64,000 nt of DNA from assembly GCA_019055375.1 (NCBI GenBank), contig JAHQIW010000441.1:1-64000 (forward strand). The letters are read 5' to 3'. The notes beneath the pieces are model-generated. The model ran no database searches and was not told the origin of the DNA. It saw only the letters and a program-made list of their open reading frames with translations. Positions 7,580-18,540 of the stretch are shown piece after piece. A program made the position numbers and the translations under genes. Position 1 is the first letter of the stretch. Every line of letters starts with the position of its first letter. Source of the stretch: Parelaphostrongylus tenuis (taxonomy: Eukaryota; Nematoda; Chromadorea; Rhabditida; Metastrongylidae).

Positions 7580-10058
7580 TTCAAGAAGTCTTATTCTTCT
7601 TCATCGACTATCCCAAGCAACTCTCGTACACCTATCAAATGCAGCCATCCCACAGCGTCGGAGTGCCGTTCCCAAAGTATTCCTACAAAGTATGTTTCGT
7701 TTCAATCTATTCCTTCACTGCGAGCTTTTCCTTGTAGCTTGTACAGCGACTATATCATATTGATATGATCTGTCGAAGAGCGCGCATGGCGCAGTGTTAG
7801 AGGTTCTTCGCAGCCCATACGAGCTCGATGGCTCGAACACCCGCGCCTAAGGCTCACCGAGCCTTCGGTCCCTTCGCAATCGGCGAGTTGATATCAGACT
7901 TGTCTGAGAGGATAGCAGTACTGACTTGATGTATCGGTGGGCCACCGCTAGTCACTTAGACGATTCTCGATGAAATCGAATGCATGGCGCATCCCTCAGG
8001 GATTCATCAACACCGAGAGCTTTCCTCTATCCATTAAGTTCTGTTATTCATTGAGTTTGTGAAAGTCGTCACGGGGTATTTCCTTGTCATCAATTAAATC
8101 TCAATTTATATTTCCTTGTAGCATCACTTATTCAATTTATATTGTTGAATGTCGATGTTGTTTTCCGTTTCCCTAATCGCTCTTCTAGAAGGCTTCACTA
8201 GTCTACGCCAATCCGGCGCATGGATGCCAACCCTTGAAGAACAGACTTGGACCGAACGAAGTCGTCTTGTTGGAAAGAGGGTCTGTTCAATTCTTTATTT
8301 CTGTATCTATTTTGAGAAACTCAGTCTCCAGAATATTGAATTTATGCTAGTGTGTTTCCGCTCTTTTTATTCTGATCGAGAAGTCAGTGGCTTCATGTGT
8401 GTTTTCTTCCAGTGAATGTGCATTCGTGGAGAAGGTGATCAATGCCGAAAATGCTGGAGCCTTGATCGCTCTCATTACGGACTCCCATTCAGGTAGGATA
8501 TATTGTCTCTGGTCTCATCTAACGTAGCTCCATTCCAAATCCCAAATGACGCGAAATGATCTCTACGTATATCGACAACGGTGTCGCCAAAGAGTCGTCT
8601 CGTAGCTCCTATAAATCTTCCACTTTCCCAATCGCGTGTAATGGAGTCCAGTGGGTCCTTCCAGCTGTGAAGATTCGTTGTGTATCGGGTCTTCCTTCAA
8701 AGCTTAACGTGAAGAAGTCGGATCGTCGGATCAATGATCTTTCTGTTGTATGTTTGACATTTCAAGAAGTCAACTCGGTAACTATCTCCCCAGCGGTTCT
8801 TGTTAAGACTCATTACGTGTCCGGCCCCTCTCTTAACTTTTGTCTGTAGAGTCCAGAGCTTACCATATCCCCTTAGATGTTAGATTGTTGTACTGCCTAT
8901 GAAAGAACGTGGTTTGCCTAGAGTGTCCTCATTTTGCACAACCACAGCCGTCTCAACTGAACCTAAGCATCTAGTCGTTAAAAGTTGAAGATTGTAATAT
9001 CTAATATTTGTGCAGTTCCTTTTCGGGACCGTGGAATCACGTCCGCTGCATCTGCAACATGCAACTTTAAGCTGTCTGCTTCACCTTCTCTGCACTCTAA
9101 CTCCTAGCGTGCCATTCTTAGAAGCAGCATACAGAGTTAGAGATGCGGAGGAGGTTGAGCAGACCGTCCAGAGTTGCCAATTAGAGATACAGAAGCCGTG
9201 GTTCCACGATCCCTTGAAGGTTGAACTCTCCACGCCACCTTTAGATGCCCTACACCATTTCAAGAAATCTCATTAACGTTATTGAACGGAGGAGATCTCT
9301 CGCTTTCGTTATTTCGTTTGTCAGCTGATAATGTCGCTGACTATTGAGCGACCATAAACTAGGACTTTCTCAGGCCACGATTCAAATTAGAACTGCGTAT
9401 TAGGCTTTGCTAGCTTGAAGGGAGTGAACGATCTATAATCGTGGGATGAGACCCTTTACGTGAGCATTTGGTGAAAACGTGGCTGCGGACTCTCAAGAAT
9501 AGTATCGGTAGGAGGTGAGCTTGAAAAGAAGGAACTTCCATGGTGAACATGGTAAATTTGTTGATTGGAATTGGAGTTGTTACCGAGGCGAACAGAAGGC
9601 GGTTTGTTTTTCTTAGAGTGAAGAAGTACAGTATCTGAAAAAGTATTATAAAATAACTTGAAATGTAATGTAATACTTTTGCGACTTCCCATACTAACCC
9701 GATGCCCTCTGAGTGTTATTTATTTGACCTTATTTACTTAGTTGTGATTGTTGTTTGCATTAATGTCACTGTAATCTCAGGAGGCGATGAATATGTGGAC
9801 ATGATAACGGACGTCACTGAACGGCAAGCGGGTATACCAGCCGGATACATAACAGGTGCCAGTGGGTTAGTGTTAGCTTATCGGCTCTTCTTTTTTCTAT
9901 TTATTTACATTTTCACGAATATTTTGTAATTCTTCTAGATGCGACTGTATCTTCACGATTCAATGTGCTTCGTTATCAATTTTGATAGCTTTTCCCCTAT
10001 CTGCACCCATTCTCAATCGGTGGAAAGAACGCATCTTTCGCTTCTTTTCGAGTTTTAG
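7580..10058 (+). CDS. PRADC1-like protease-associated (PA) domain protein, 5' end missing
   Basis: Five exons with agreeing phases: 7580-7689, 8189-8280, 8413-8492, 9781-9869, 9939-10058 (stop TAG). The joined product, about 162 residues, follows the layout of PRADC1 (protease-associated domain-containing protein 1), a small secreted glycoprotein made of one PA domain. Visible landmarks are [10 protein letters not shown] at the start of exon 2, [15 protein letters not shown] across exons 2-3, [12 protein letters not shown], then [23 protein letters not shown] domains are non-catalytic protein-interaction modules, and PRADC1 has no known enzymatic activity. The family begins with a signal peptide; none is visible in the first exon here, so an upstream exon is missing from my model. 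Intron 1 holds a SINE; intron 3 holds an RTE relic and a foldback repeat. The last donor is a GTGTTA inside TTAGTG and is the least certain join. Family assignment is firm at the PA core and weaker at the C terminus. Confidence 0.75.
7783..8035 (+). repeat. tRNA-derived SINE family B in intron 1 of the PA-domain gene
   Basis: Head GCGCGCATGGCGCAGTGTTA with a B-box-like GATGGCTCGAACAC, then the body GGATAGCAGTACTGACTTG, ATCGGTGGGCCACCG and AATGCATGGCGCATCCCTCA. This is the clearest copy of the family. Confidence 0.7.
8555..8845 (-). mobile_element. RTE retrotransposon relic, minus strand, in intron 3 of the PA-domain gene
   Basis: Minus-strand match to the C-terminal coding part of the RTE copy at 3590: the reverse complement carries the AGGACCCACTGGACTCCATT block and a GGCCGGACACGTAATGAG block equivalent to the H-V-M-R region. 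Frames are broken. Confidence 0.65.
9022..9222. repeat. Foldback repeat family F, copy 1
   Basis: Starts CGGGACCGTGGAATCACGTC and ends in the inverse GTGGTTCCACGATCCC. Inner blocks CTCTAACTCCTAGCGTG and GAGTTAGAGATGCGGAGG are inverted. Two longer copies lie at 34600 and 41905. Confidence 0.65.
9223..9780. other. Intron 3 remainder
   Basis: No additional recognisable feature between the foldback repeat and exon 4. Confidence 0.35.
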
Positions 10059-10109
10059 TAGCCACTCGATAGCTTAAATCTCGAGAATGCTGAAGGTGTA
10101 CTTGATTCT

Positions 10110-10210
10110 TTCATTATTATTTGAGCCAACATGTCATGTGGTCTGGTAAAGGCTCTTGTACAGCCCGAGACACGTGTTTCGTCCTTACAGACTCATCAGC
10201 CGGGTGTACT
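10110..10210 (-). repeat. Solo left arm of the GCCCGA hammerhead foldback
   Basis: TTTCATTATTATTTGAGCCA through TGTCATGTGGTCTGG matches the left arm at 4757. No right arm follows. Confidence 0.65.
10163..10205 (-). ncRNA. Hammerhead ribozyme motif (type I), most canonical copy
   Basis: Minus-strand order: ACCCGG, CUGAUGA, stem II GUCU-GUAA-GGAC (four pairs), GAAA, stem III ACAC/GUGU with no loop, cleavage triplet GUC, then UCGGGC. Stem I pairs CCCGG with UCGGG and can extend past a bulged C through GUACA/UGUAC, giving about ten pairs. Every invariant core position is kept. It lies about 105 bases past the stop codon of the PA-domain gene, on the opposite strand. Confidence 0.8.
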
Positions 10211-10680
10211 TGATTTTTGGATGGTTTTTGGATGGAAATAATTTTTTTCTTGCGCTTTATCAGTAACAATAAGATCATGTTACTTACTCGGGCAGTCTTT
10301 GGTGAACACAGCTTTTCCTCCAGACTTGTTAAGCTTTTGATAGCATGAACCTGAACAATTCCGAAGACATGCTTGATATTTTTATCAAGGACTTCTTAGT
10401 GTGTTGTTGCAACCAAAAGGGAGTTGTATCTCGCACTCGGCGCTCATTTCTTGTTAGCTGGAGTGTGTGTAATGATCCGAAAACGCGATGGCTTGATGCA
10501 ATTGGTGCGAAATCCCATTCACATACCGGAGCAATGAATGCGCCCCTTATTTGAAATTCAGTTTTATTTCCGTATTGCACCACAACGAAAAAGTTTTCCA
10601 AGAAACCAAGTGCACCATCAAAATTTTCGAGACTCAGGCTATCGCGTGATTACTAAAAGTCGAGAGGAAGAGATTTATCA

Positions 10681-10904
10681 GAAAGAAATACTCGTATGTA
10701 AAACATAATTCTGTTTGCTTTGTCACAGCATTGTAAAGAGGCCGGCTGGAAACAAAATGCACTATTGAAATTCTTGAGATTTATGGTATTGAATGACTAT
10801 CCTAATTCTGAAAAAAAGCAAGGGTTTTCTCGGAGGGCTGAAAATGGGTGCGGATAGGAGAAAAGTACCTAGATTTTCACGGCTTTCAGAGTATAGAGAA
10901 TTCA
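10681..10904. other. Unannotated spacer
   Basis: Nothing recognisable. Confidence 0.3.
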
Positions 10905-10963
10905 GAGCTCAATATGATAAGCACGTTTTGAGCCTTTTTGAGGTCTGATATGGCACTTATACA

Positions 10964-11009
10964 GATAGTAGACAGGCCTGTTTCGCTTTTTCAAGCTCGT
11001 CAGTAGTAC
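10964..11009 (-). ncRNA. Hammerhead ribozyme motif (type I), left arm of foldback copy 3
   Basis: Minus strand: GUACUA, CUGACGA, stem II GCUU-GAAA-AAGC (perfect four pairs with a GAAA loop), GAAA, stem III ACAGG/CCUGU (perfect five pairs, no loop), triplet GUC, UACUAU. Core is canonical. Stem I has one C-C mismatch. Stems II and III differ from the other copies by paired changes. Confidence 0.75.
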
Positions 11010-11087
11010 GGTGGTGCTTTTCGATACAGCCGATCCCGATGTAGAATGAATCGCCCCTGTGAGGGACCGGCTGAGCCCAAAGGCACC

Positions 11088-11133
11088 GTACTACTGAACG
11101 GGCCTGGAAAGGCGAAGCAGGCCTGTTTAGTAC
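11088..11133 (+). ncRNA. Degenerate hammerhead motif, right arm of foldback copy 3
   Basis: Stem I GUACUA/UAGUAC and stem III ACAGG/CCUGU-type sequence are preserved, but the core boxes read CUGAACG and GAAG. Likely inactive. Confidence 0.5.
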
Positions 11134-11570
11134 TGTATAAAAGCCATACAAGACCTCATAAAAGGCACAAAGCGTGTTATCATATAATCAGCTATCGTTT
11201 TTGAGCGTGGTCTATAAAAGCAGTCGAATTAAGAGGTCTCATTCAGTGCTTGATTCCAAATAAGATTTTGAATCCTAGATCTCATTTCCAAATGTGACTG
11301 CTTTTTTTTTTTGAATGACGAAGGATTTCTAGTATTTCTTTCCTACTAGGTACATGTGTACGCTCCCAAAGTCGTAATTTTATAATGAAATAATTCCTAA
11401 AAAGTTATCACTAAGTGTGGTAAGTTTAAAGTATCGTAAAAATACGCCTCAGATGTGTTCATACCTGACGATTCAATATTTTTGTCGTAGTAGTCCATGT
11501 CATTAACAAAAATCTTTTGCTCAGTCGCTCTTTTGTAGGTGGTGTGATGTAATAATGAATATTCGGCAAT

Positions 11571-11914
11571 GTTAAGTGATATGCAAAAGTTTCGACCTCA
11601 GACTAGAATCGAATTTACGATCCACCCTTTCTGGAGACATGTTACCAACTGCGCCATCGAGATTCTTGTTCTGCTATCACTCTTTTGCAGTACAAGGTAT
11701 CAATCTGTTAGCAACCAACCGTCAATTGTTTAGTCTGGTAAGCATATACCGGCATTGAACCTAATTACGCCGACAGATATCAAATAATATGTAATCAGCG
11801 AGAAATCCTTTTTATCTCAATCCGCTAGTGCAGTTGGTTAGCATGCGCCCCGAAAGGGTAAGTGAGGGTTCGATTCCTGTCTGAGGTTCGAGGTTTTTCA
11901 TATCACTCAATATT
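11571..11914. repeat. tRNA-like foldback element, copy 5
   Basis: Ends AAGTGATATGCAAAAGTTTC and TTTTTCATATCACTCAATA. Right module has AGTGCAGTTGGTTAGC and GAGGGTTCGATTCCTGTCTG; left module has its inverse in diverged form. Confidence 0.65.
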
Positions 11915-14900
11915 ATTGCATGATAGTGTTTGTAGATTTGGACTGTCTACTTTCATATTTTCTGCTTGTTATTTGATGAAATGATGTTTACATTTGATGA
12001 TATAAGTTTCTATGTCAGTCGTCGTTTACGGGATTTCTTGCTGTACTCGGAGGGAAACATACGTTTGACAATACCACTTAATCACACACTTGCAATGCTT
12101 CGAGACGTCCCTAACAAACCGCCTTGGGAACTGTGGTAGATAATTCATTCACTTTTCTATCTATTTTATCTGTTTGTTGTTCACTACGAATATTAGAAGT
12201 AATCTAGTTGTATTTATTGATGAGGTGAGTAGAGAATTTGGCGATAATTAACCAAGTGCAAAATCATTCACAGCCACTATTTATACGTGTTTTGGATTTA
12301 CCATACCGGTTTATATACACTTATTTGAAGCCATGCTCCGTTGTTTGCACCCCATGTATAGCTGTTACATGTGAAATCTGAGTAAAATTTGGCAATTTTC
12401 TCTCATATATAGCATGAGGAGCATTTCTGGTGCGTTTTTTCTTTTTGTACATCTCTTGTTATGTGGTTGTTTTCAACTGAACAATTTGCCAGTTTCATAT
12501 TGCCATTGTATGGGTTGGTTATAGATATAATACTCAAAAGTCGGTTAATTGTGCCTAATATTCTTTCACCTACTGTGCTTTGGTTGCAGTCTTGTTAACT
12601 TTTTGTTCCGAGACGAACCTTCTTGTTAAGTCTTTCTTAAAAACATGACGTACTGTTGTAAAACTGCAAATGCAATTTGTTCATAAAAGTGTTCTATTTG
12701 TGATAACAATGACAAACAGTGAGGGATTTGATGATTTACGTGGTCTACTTAACATAACCACAGACACTGAATCTTGGTCATTTCCATCTAATGAACAAAA
12801 CCAATACATAAAAATGTCAGATGGAGTACAAGGATAACTTTCGTCACTAGATAGTAGACAGTGATACGAACGAGGCTTGAGTAAATGCTTTTGATCTCGA
12901 TACTGTTGAAATCTCAAGGTGTCAGTCATTCACCTACCTTCAAGATGATGCGCCATGTAAAGAATAACAAAGTAATCAAAATATAAGTTGATTTATAAAG
13001 GTTGTTCCCAGCGGGGCTAGAACCTCAGCCATCGTGGTTCAGCCTCAGTGGTCCATCGTATTGCTTAAGGTGAAGGTAATCATAACCTAAAATTAAACGC
13101 TACACTACATATAAATTTATGTGGTTCGTTTCAGTGAAATCTGGGGTCTGCGAACTTTCATAAAATTTCCTCCAAGCTGTTAGCCGTTGAGGAATTTTCG
13201 TGAGGTTGATGTTAGATGCGTGGAAAATGACATTCGTTTGGCGCTTGCTACGAAAACTATTCTGGATGAGGAAAAGCTACATATCTGACTTAATTCAACT
13301 TCGTATAAAAGGAGTGTAACGTGTGGCTTGCGTTGTTACCCAAGAAATTAGGTTCTTTTGAATTGATCGTTGCAGTTCACAAATTATATGTCTGATTTAT
13401 TCGGTTTATTGCGCTATGGGAGCCTTACCTCATTCCGACGGATTATTCTAGCGAACAAAATATTCTTGTTAATTTTATAAAGTCAGTCGACAACTTATCA
13501 AATGTAGATATAGAACTTCAACTGACCCAAAAGAGCTGTCCTTTGAATAATTTACCACTTGATTAAATGCAGCGGACCTCTACTAAGAAAAACAAAATGA
13601 ACCCTTTGGAAAGATCTGCATCAGTTCAACTACCGATGAAATATAAGCATTCCAAGAGAAGTTGTTTGATACCAAAATTTACTATAGGAAATGTGTGGCT
13701 TCACAGAGACGAGGTTTCATCGTTTGTCAATGTGACGGTTTTGTACTAATTCAAAACGCTAACATAGATGAACCCATCCGTCATCCTCTGAGCAAATCGT
13801 CGTTAAGCTCAAAATCTGCATGTCACAAAGTGGCCAAGAAACGGGTCGTTTGTTGCCTACAAGAAGCTGAAGGCATCATGACGATGATAATCAGAGATCG
13901 CTGAAATCCATGTGACACTCACATGTTCATTTCTGAGAACGTTTTCATTCAGTGTAAGTTTTTCGAAGGTGCTGCTTTGAGAACTCTTAATTTTCGAGGT
14001 TCTCATCACCATAATGGAAGATGAAGTCTACCTCGTGCCGCATCTTCGTGATACTTCGGAATATTCCAATTTATTGCTAAGCATTTTCATAGCATATCAT
14101 CGAATCCTTGATATAAGTACTTGAACTTGTTTGCCTTCCATTTGTATTTACAAAGTCAAATTGAGGGTGTGAAAATTGAAATATGAGGCTAAAGGAGTGT
14201 TTCACTATACTGAAAATAGTGACGTGAATTATGACACGATCTTCCCTTAGTTATACTGATCATGTCGGGAATATTTGGTGACAAAGCATTTCTATAAGAG
14301 CACGTGAGGTATTTATCAAAAACAAAATTTAGTAATACAATGAAAGACAGAAGTCATTACGATACTGACTGGCGCTTCGGCGGTTTCGACTTCATGCGGA
14401 AAATCAAATCGACTCACATTCACCTCATCCAGATACTTTCTAGCCCAAACAGAAGAAGATTAGTGCATAAGTTTCATCGGCACAGTAAACATCTATTTCA
14501 AAGCAGTCAACGTGTTGACGAGAACAATGTTGAATGCGGGCAGGACTCGGAACTTGATGTATGTGGCATGGACTCGAAACATTGCCACCTTTTCCGAGGG
14601 CAGTCACTTTCGCATTGCATCATCGAAGCCAATATCGTTCTTATTTTTCCTTTTTTCCAATTATTTAACACAAGCAGTGGCACCTAGTTCCCTACACGAG
14701 TAAAGAATGCGCCTGATTGAGCTCAGAAAAAGCCAACCTGAGGTGTGGCGCGAGTTCACTCGTGGTCACGATTGATTCAACGTTAAAGTCTGTTTAGTCA
14801 CAAAGTCTTAGTTATCTTATCAGAATACTTCAATGGTTTACGCGGTGATGTTAAAGATTCTTTTTAAGAAAAGTGTTCAGAATCTTTCCCGTTGTGTCCT

Positions 14901-17637
14901 CGTGTCGTACGCGGGCGTAGTGGAGTGTTTCCCTTGTTGGTTCTTAGCTTCACAACTTGGTGTTCTTTTATACGAAAATGGATTAATCTATCCGCTTTGC
15001 TAATCTGATCTTCTCGCACAATTTATAAGAAATTAGGTGCACTGTACTTATAGGTTTATCAGTGGAGAGTGCTTCGATTGGTATAGTTTTATTGGTGATT
15101 ATACTAAAGTAGTTAGGCTTTGTTGCCTATTGTGAATGCGATGTGTGTTGTGTGCCGTAAGGGTCATTCGACTGTCTTAATCATTCCTGCCACTCAGGTC
15201 TTTTACTATTTATTGGATGAAGGACAGTGTTGATCCTGAGACCAACGAACCATATTCATCTCCGTAACGACCAACCTATAACAAGTAACAATTACAATAT
15301 AACTGCAATTGAGGAAAGAACAATCACGACATGTAACGCGATGTTAACAATTCATGATGGTGCATTGGATGTGAGTCTGTGTAAGATGCCCCGAACCCCA
15401 GATCTCTGGATGAATGATAGGAGCTACACATTGTAAGGAGCAATAACTATGCACATAAGCACTATACAACGACATGAACCACAGTGCGCTATGACGAGGA
15501 TAATCTAGAGCTAAGAGAGGTGGAAGTTACAGGCGAAATCCAAGTAGCGTCTGTAGACGAATGGAACTGTTGCGTGCTTGACTATCTGCCAATCGCCCGC
15601 AGATGTTCGCTTGTACTTGACTGACAAAACATAGTTCGGTCGCCAGCTGCAAGTCGAAAAATGATCCATTCGCCATCCGAAGACACTAACGGCTGCCATG
15701 ACTCATTGCCTGACTTTTTTTGGTTATTTAAAATTATAATATTGAGTATTTGATGATATGAGATAGGAATAAGCGTAGGAGCGAAAGGAAAGTAGTAGTT
15801 ATTCGGGGGAGTGACTGCTACAGTACCTGATCTACGCAATCGCTGTCTTCTACCGTTAGGGCCAAGTATGCCAATTCGTGTTATACGTAGATAGTCATTC
15901 AAGCAATTAAAAAATGTCCTCGTCCATACAAAACTGTTAGCTGTTGGTCCACATAACATCTCACAGACCATGAAACAAAAAGGCTCTGAAGAGGACGAAA
16001 AAGCCGAACGTCAGCCATCACATTCAAGTTCATTGTACTGTTCATCTGTACCGAATAAATCTTCAAATTGACAGCGTCGTACCTGCTGAATAAGAAAATC
16101 AAGGAGAATTACAAAATGGTTGACCTTTTAAATTCCTGACAATATTCTATTGTTGTTACCGAGTTCACAACATCGATTTATTCCAGTCAACGTCCTCTAA
16201 TTGTGCTTATTTTGCTGGCAATGAGAAGTAGAATGAGCGGGACTTAATTTTTGCGAAATTTAATGTTTAGAGGCTTCGCTTTTACTTTATACCTATCTAA
16301 AGAAGCCATAACGTCATTTTGTGCTCATTGAAAATAACTGCTTTTTGCTCCAAGTTCTTATTTTCCCTCTATTATCCTCCCGTTCACGGTTATCTGGAGC
16401 GTCTTTTTCGAACAACTCGTTTGCATGTTAAGGGTGAGAGAACAGCTGGTAAACTAGCATGTTTTTACATAACTTTCGGCACCACTTTCTCTCATAGATG
16501 CTTTCAGGTTAGGTAAACGTGAACGTTTAAAAGTGGAAGTCACTTTGTTTTGGTTTCTCGCAGTGAGTTTTATGTACTCTGACTACCAATTAAACAACTC
16601 TAAACATATGAGTATCTTCTCTCGTATGGAGCAAATAATGAAATGACTAGCAATAAGTCTCTAGTAATGGTCGGAGATCGATTAATGGAGCTTCCACCTT
16701 GGACATTAAGACAATCGGCAAGGACAAGTGCAAGTCTCTACTCACTGCCAACATTCTCAGTTCATCAAACCACTACCTGGTCTACCTACTAAGATTGAGC
16801 AGTTCAGGTACCCAAAGATACAGGACAGATGGCCATGACCCTTCAAATCGAGAAGCCACGCGTGTTTATAGCACTTTCTTGCTTTTTGAGGATCTCGGCG
16901 ATAGCTTATACGCAGAGTCAATCGACGAGTTAGCATGAAAGGCGGAAACGTTCAAGGACTCCATGACGTGCTCGTTGCGAGGAAACGCGTTACGTAGACG
17001 GTCCCAGGAGCACTTTAGTGTTCGTGAGAGAGGTGGGCTCGCTGTCGCAGCGAATAGATCTAACCTTGAACTTTAAAGAGTTGGTAGACGTAAGATCATC
17101 TGCGGGTGACAACTTATGTTTTCCAATAAGTAAGTACAAGATGGAGCATGTTGGGAATTCAATATGAGACTAAGAATTGACTGATGGATATGAACTTACC
17201 GCAATTGTCACTTTGACCCATCGATGTTTGGTAATCGTATTGACGCGATGATTTTTTTTTCCGGATGGTGGACGATAAAAGGAATTATCTTCAGAGTGTT
17301 TTTTTCGTTGTCTCAACATCTGAAAATTGATGATAAATCGCCACAAACTCTCGACTGTTGTCACTAACCGACAGTGTAATAGTTTTTGACTGTATCTGAC
17401 TCAAACTTGCACGTCAAACTTGCACCGCTGTGAAGTTGCGATCATCCCTTTTCCCGCGACACTGGTCAGAGATTCTGCTTTATCAAAAAATGTGAAGGGT
17501 GATATTTGTCTCGCCTTCGGGGTCTTACCGTCTAGAGAACACTTCAGGAAAAAGAGGTTTATCCCTGTTATATATAATTCATAAGAATCTTTATTTTACC
17601 GCTCTTACAGCATAGTAATGAGTTCCATCTATATCCT
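11915..17637. other. Long stretch without a supported gene
   Basis: I see scattered short open frames and no recognisable family. Items I looked at: a 36-codon frame with a hydrophobic start at 12414-12524; frames at 13567-13749, 13662-13904, 14304-14687 (127 codons, plus) and 15582-15971 (129 codons, minus). None shows a known motif, convincing splice structure or repeat match. 16690-17050 is GC-richer and codon-like but broken. These could include exons of diverged or lineage-specific genes. Confidence 0.3.
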
Positions 17638-17805
17638 AGGTGCTGAGTGATATTTTGTGCTTATCACACTAAACCCGTTAAAAAATTGACTGTCGACAAG
17701 CTCAATGCCTTATTGATGTAGTGGTAGCACAAACTCCCGGGTGTGGTTGAAGCGCTGGTTCAGCACCAGCTTAGGGTTGAGTTCTTTGCATATCACTCAA
17801 CATGA
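17638..17805. repeat. tRNA-like foldback element, copy 6
   Basis: Ends GCTGAGTGATATTTTGTGC and TTTGCATATCACTCAACA. Contains a tRNA-like head TGTAGTGGTAGCACAAACTC and a T-arm-like GCGCTGGTTCAGCACCAG. Confidence 0.55.
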
Positions 17806-17984
17806 TTAAATATCTCTGTTACAGATCACGACTGATAAGACGGAGTCGACTTGAAGGTCTTCAAGTTTATTGTGATCCTAACAAAGGTTCCTCTAAAAAT
17901 AGGTTGCGCGAACAAATTTTTCTCATATGTATACCGATTTCCGTTTTCGATTGATCTATATTCAATACACTTCAATCGACTATT

Positions 17985-18120
17985 TTCAGACATCGCCACC
18001 TCGCTTAAAAACTTATTATGATCTGATAGGCTGTTTTAAGTCTATAATAAGAACTAATAAAGGCATCTCTAGTGGTATGCGTATGATACGGCGTTCACGC
18101 ACGCTTCAGCAGTAGTATTA
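17985..18120 (-). repeat. Fragment of a hammerhead foldback, decayed motif
   Basis: The flank CACCTCGCTTAAAAAC and the segment GGCATCTCTAGTGGTATGCG match left arms at 58100 and 40870. The minus-strand core is ruined: CUGCUGA for CUGANGA and GUAU for GAAA. Confidence 0.45.
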
Positions 18121-18350
18121 GGTCTCCAACTAAGTTTCCAAACCTGATCCAAGAATCCAAAAATTTATTTTTTCCTGGTAATTGAAAGTATCAAATAACA
18201 TTAACTGAAATCGCTTCGGCAACAAATCAATTCCGCCCTCAAAAAACTCATTATTCTTCAATACAAACCACCCAGTCAATTCTCGATGCAAATGATTGAT
18301 GCAAATGAGTAATTTCTTCTGTTTATCCGTTCTGGGGTGTTATTGAAGGT

Positions 18351-18384
18351 GGCTAACGTTTCGGCGGGCGCTTTCTTCAGAACC
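18351..18384 (-). ncRNA. Minimal hammerhead motif 3' of the Penelope-like ORF
   Basis: Minus strand: stem I GGUU, CUGAAGA, an 11-base stem II region with GCG/CGC, GAAA, stem III reduced to AC/GU, triplet GUU, stem I AGCC. Core fits CUGANGA with N7 = A. It is on the same strand as, and about 170 bases downstream of, the Penelope-like ORF at 18553, which is where a terminal repeat is expected. Hammerhead motifs with very short stem III are known from Penelope-like elements. Confidence 0.6.
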
Positions 18385-18540
18385 TGAAAAGATCATACAG
18401 ACCCACAATCCACTAAGCCAAAACCATTATAACCCTAGCAGAAAACATCAGAAATGAATTTTGGATCGCTTAGTAAAAGCTTCATTTCGAAACAGCCACC
18501 ATTTTGATGTTTTGGGTCTATCAATTATTCACTGAAGACC

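Larger units (their letters stand above)
10045..10680. repeat. TIR element with an inserted hammerhead-bearing arm
   Basis: Inverted ends TCGAGTTTTAGTAGCCACTC (10049) and GGCTATCGCGTGATTACTAA (about 10638). The block AGTAGCCACTCGATAGCTTA recurs in many MITE-like pieces in this window (38458, 42890, 55700). The hammerhead fragment 10110-10210 lies inside it, so it is probably a later insertion. Confidence 0.5.
10905..11200. repeat. Foldback element carrying hammerhead motifs on both arms (copy 3)
   Basis: Outer inverted repeats ATATGATAAGCACGTTTTGA (10911) and AAAGCGTGTTATCATATAA (11169). Shorter centre than copies 1 and 2. Left arm has a minus-strand hammerhead, right arm a damaged plus-strand one. 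Confidence 0.7.

Noticed and set aside
14304..14687. 127-codon open frame as a gene
   Set aside because: No recognisable motif, low-information peptide, no clear splice sites; may be chance.
15582..15971. 129-codon minus-strand open frame as a gene
   Set aside because: No family recognised, and the neighbouring minus-strand frame at 15899-16102 overlaps it in another phase.
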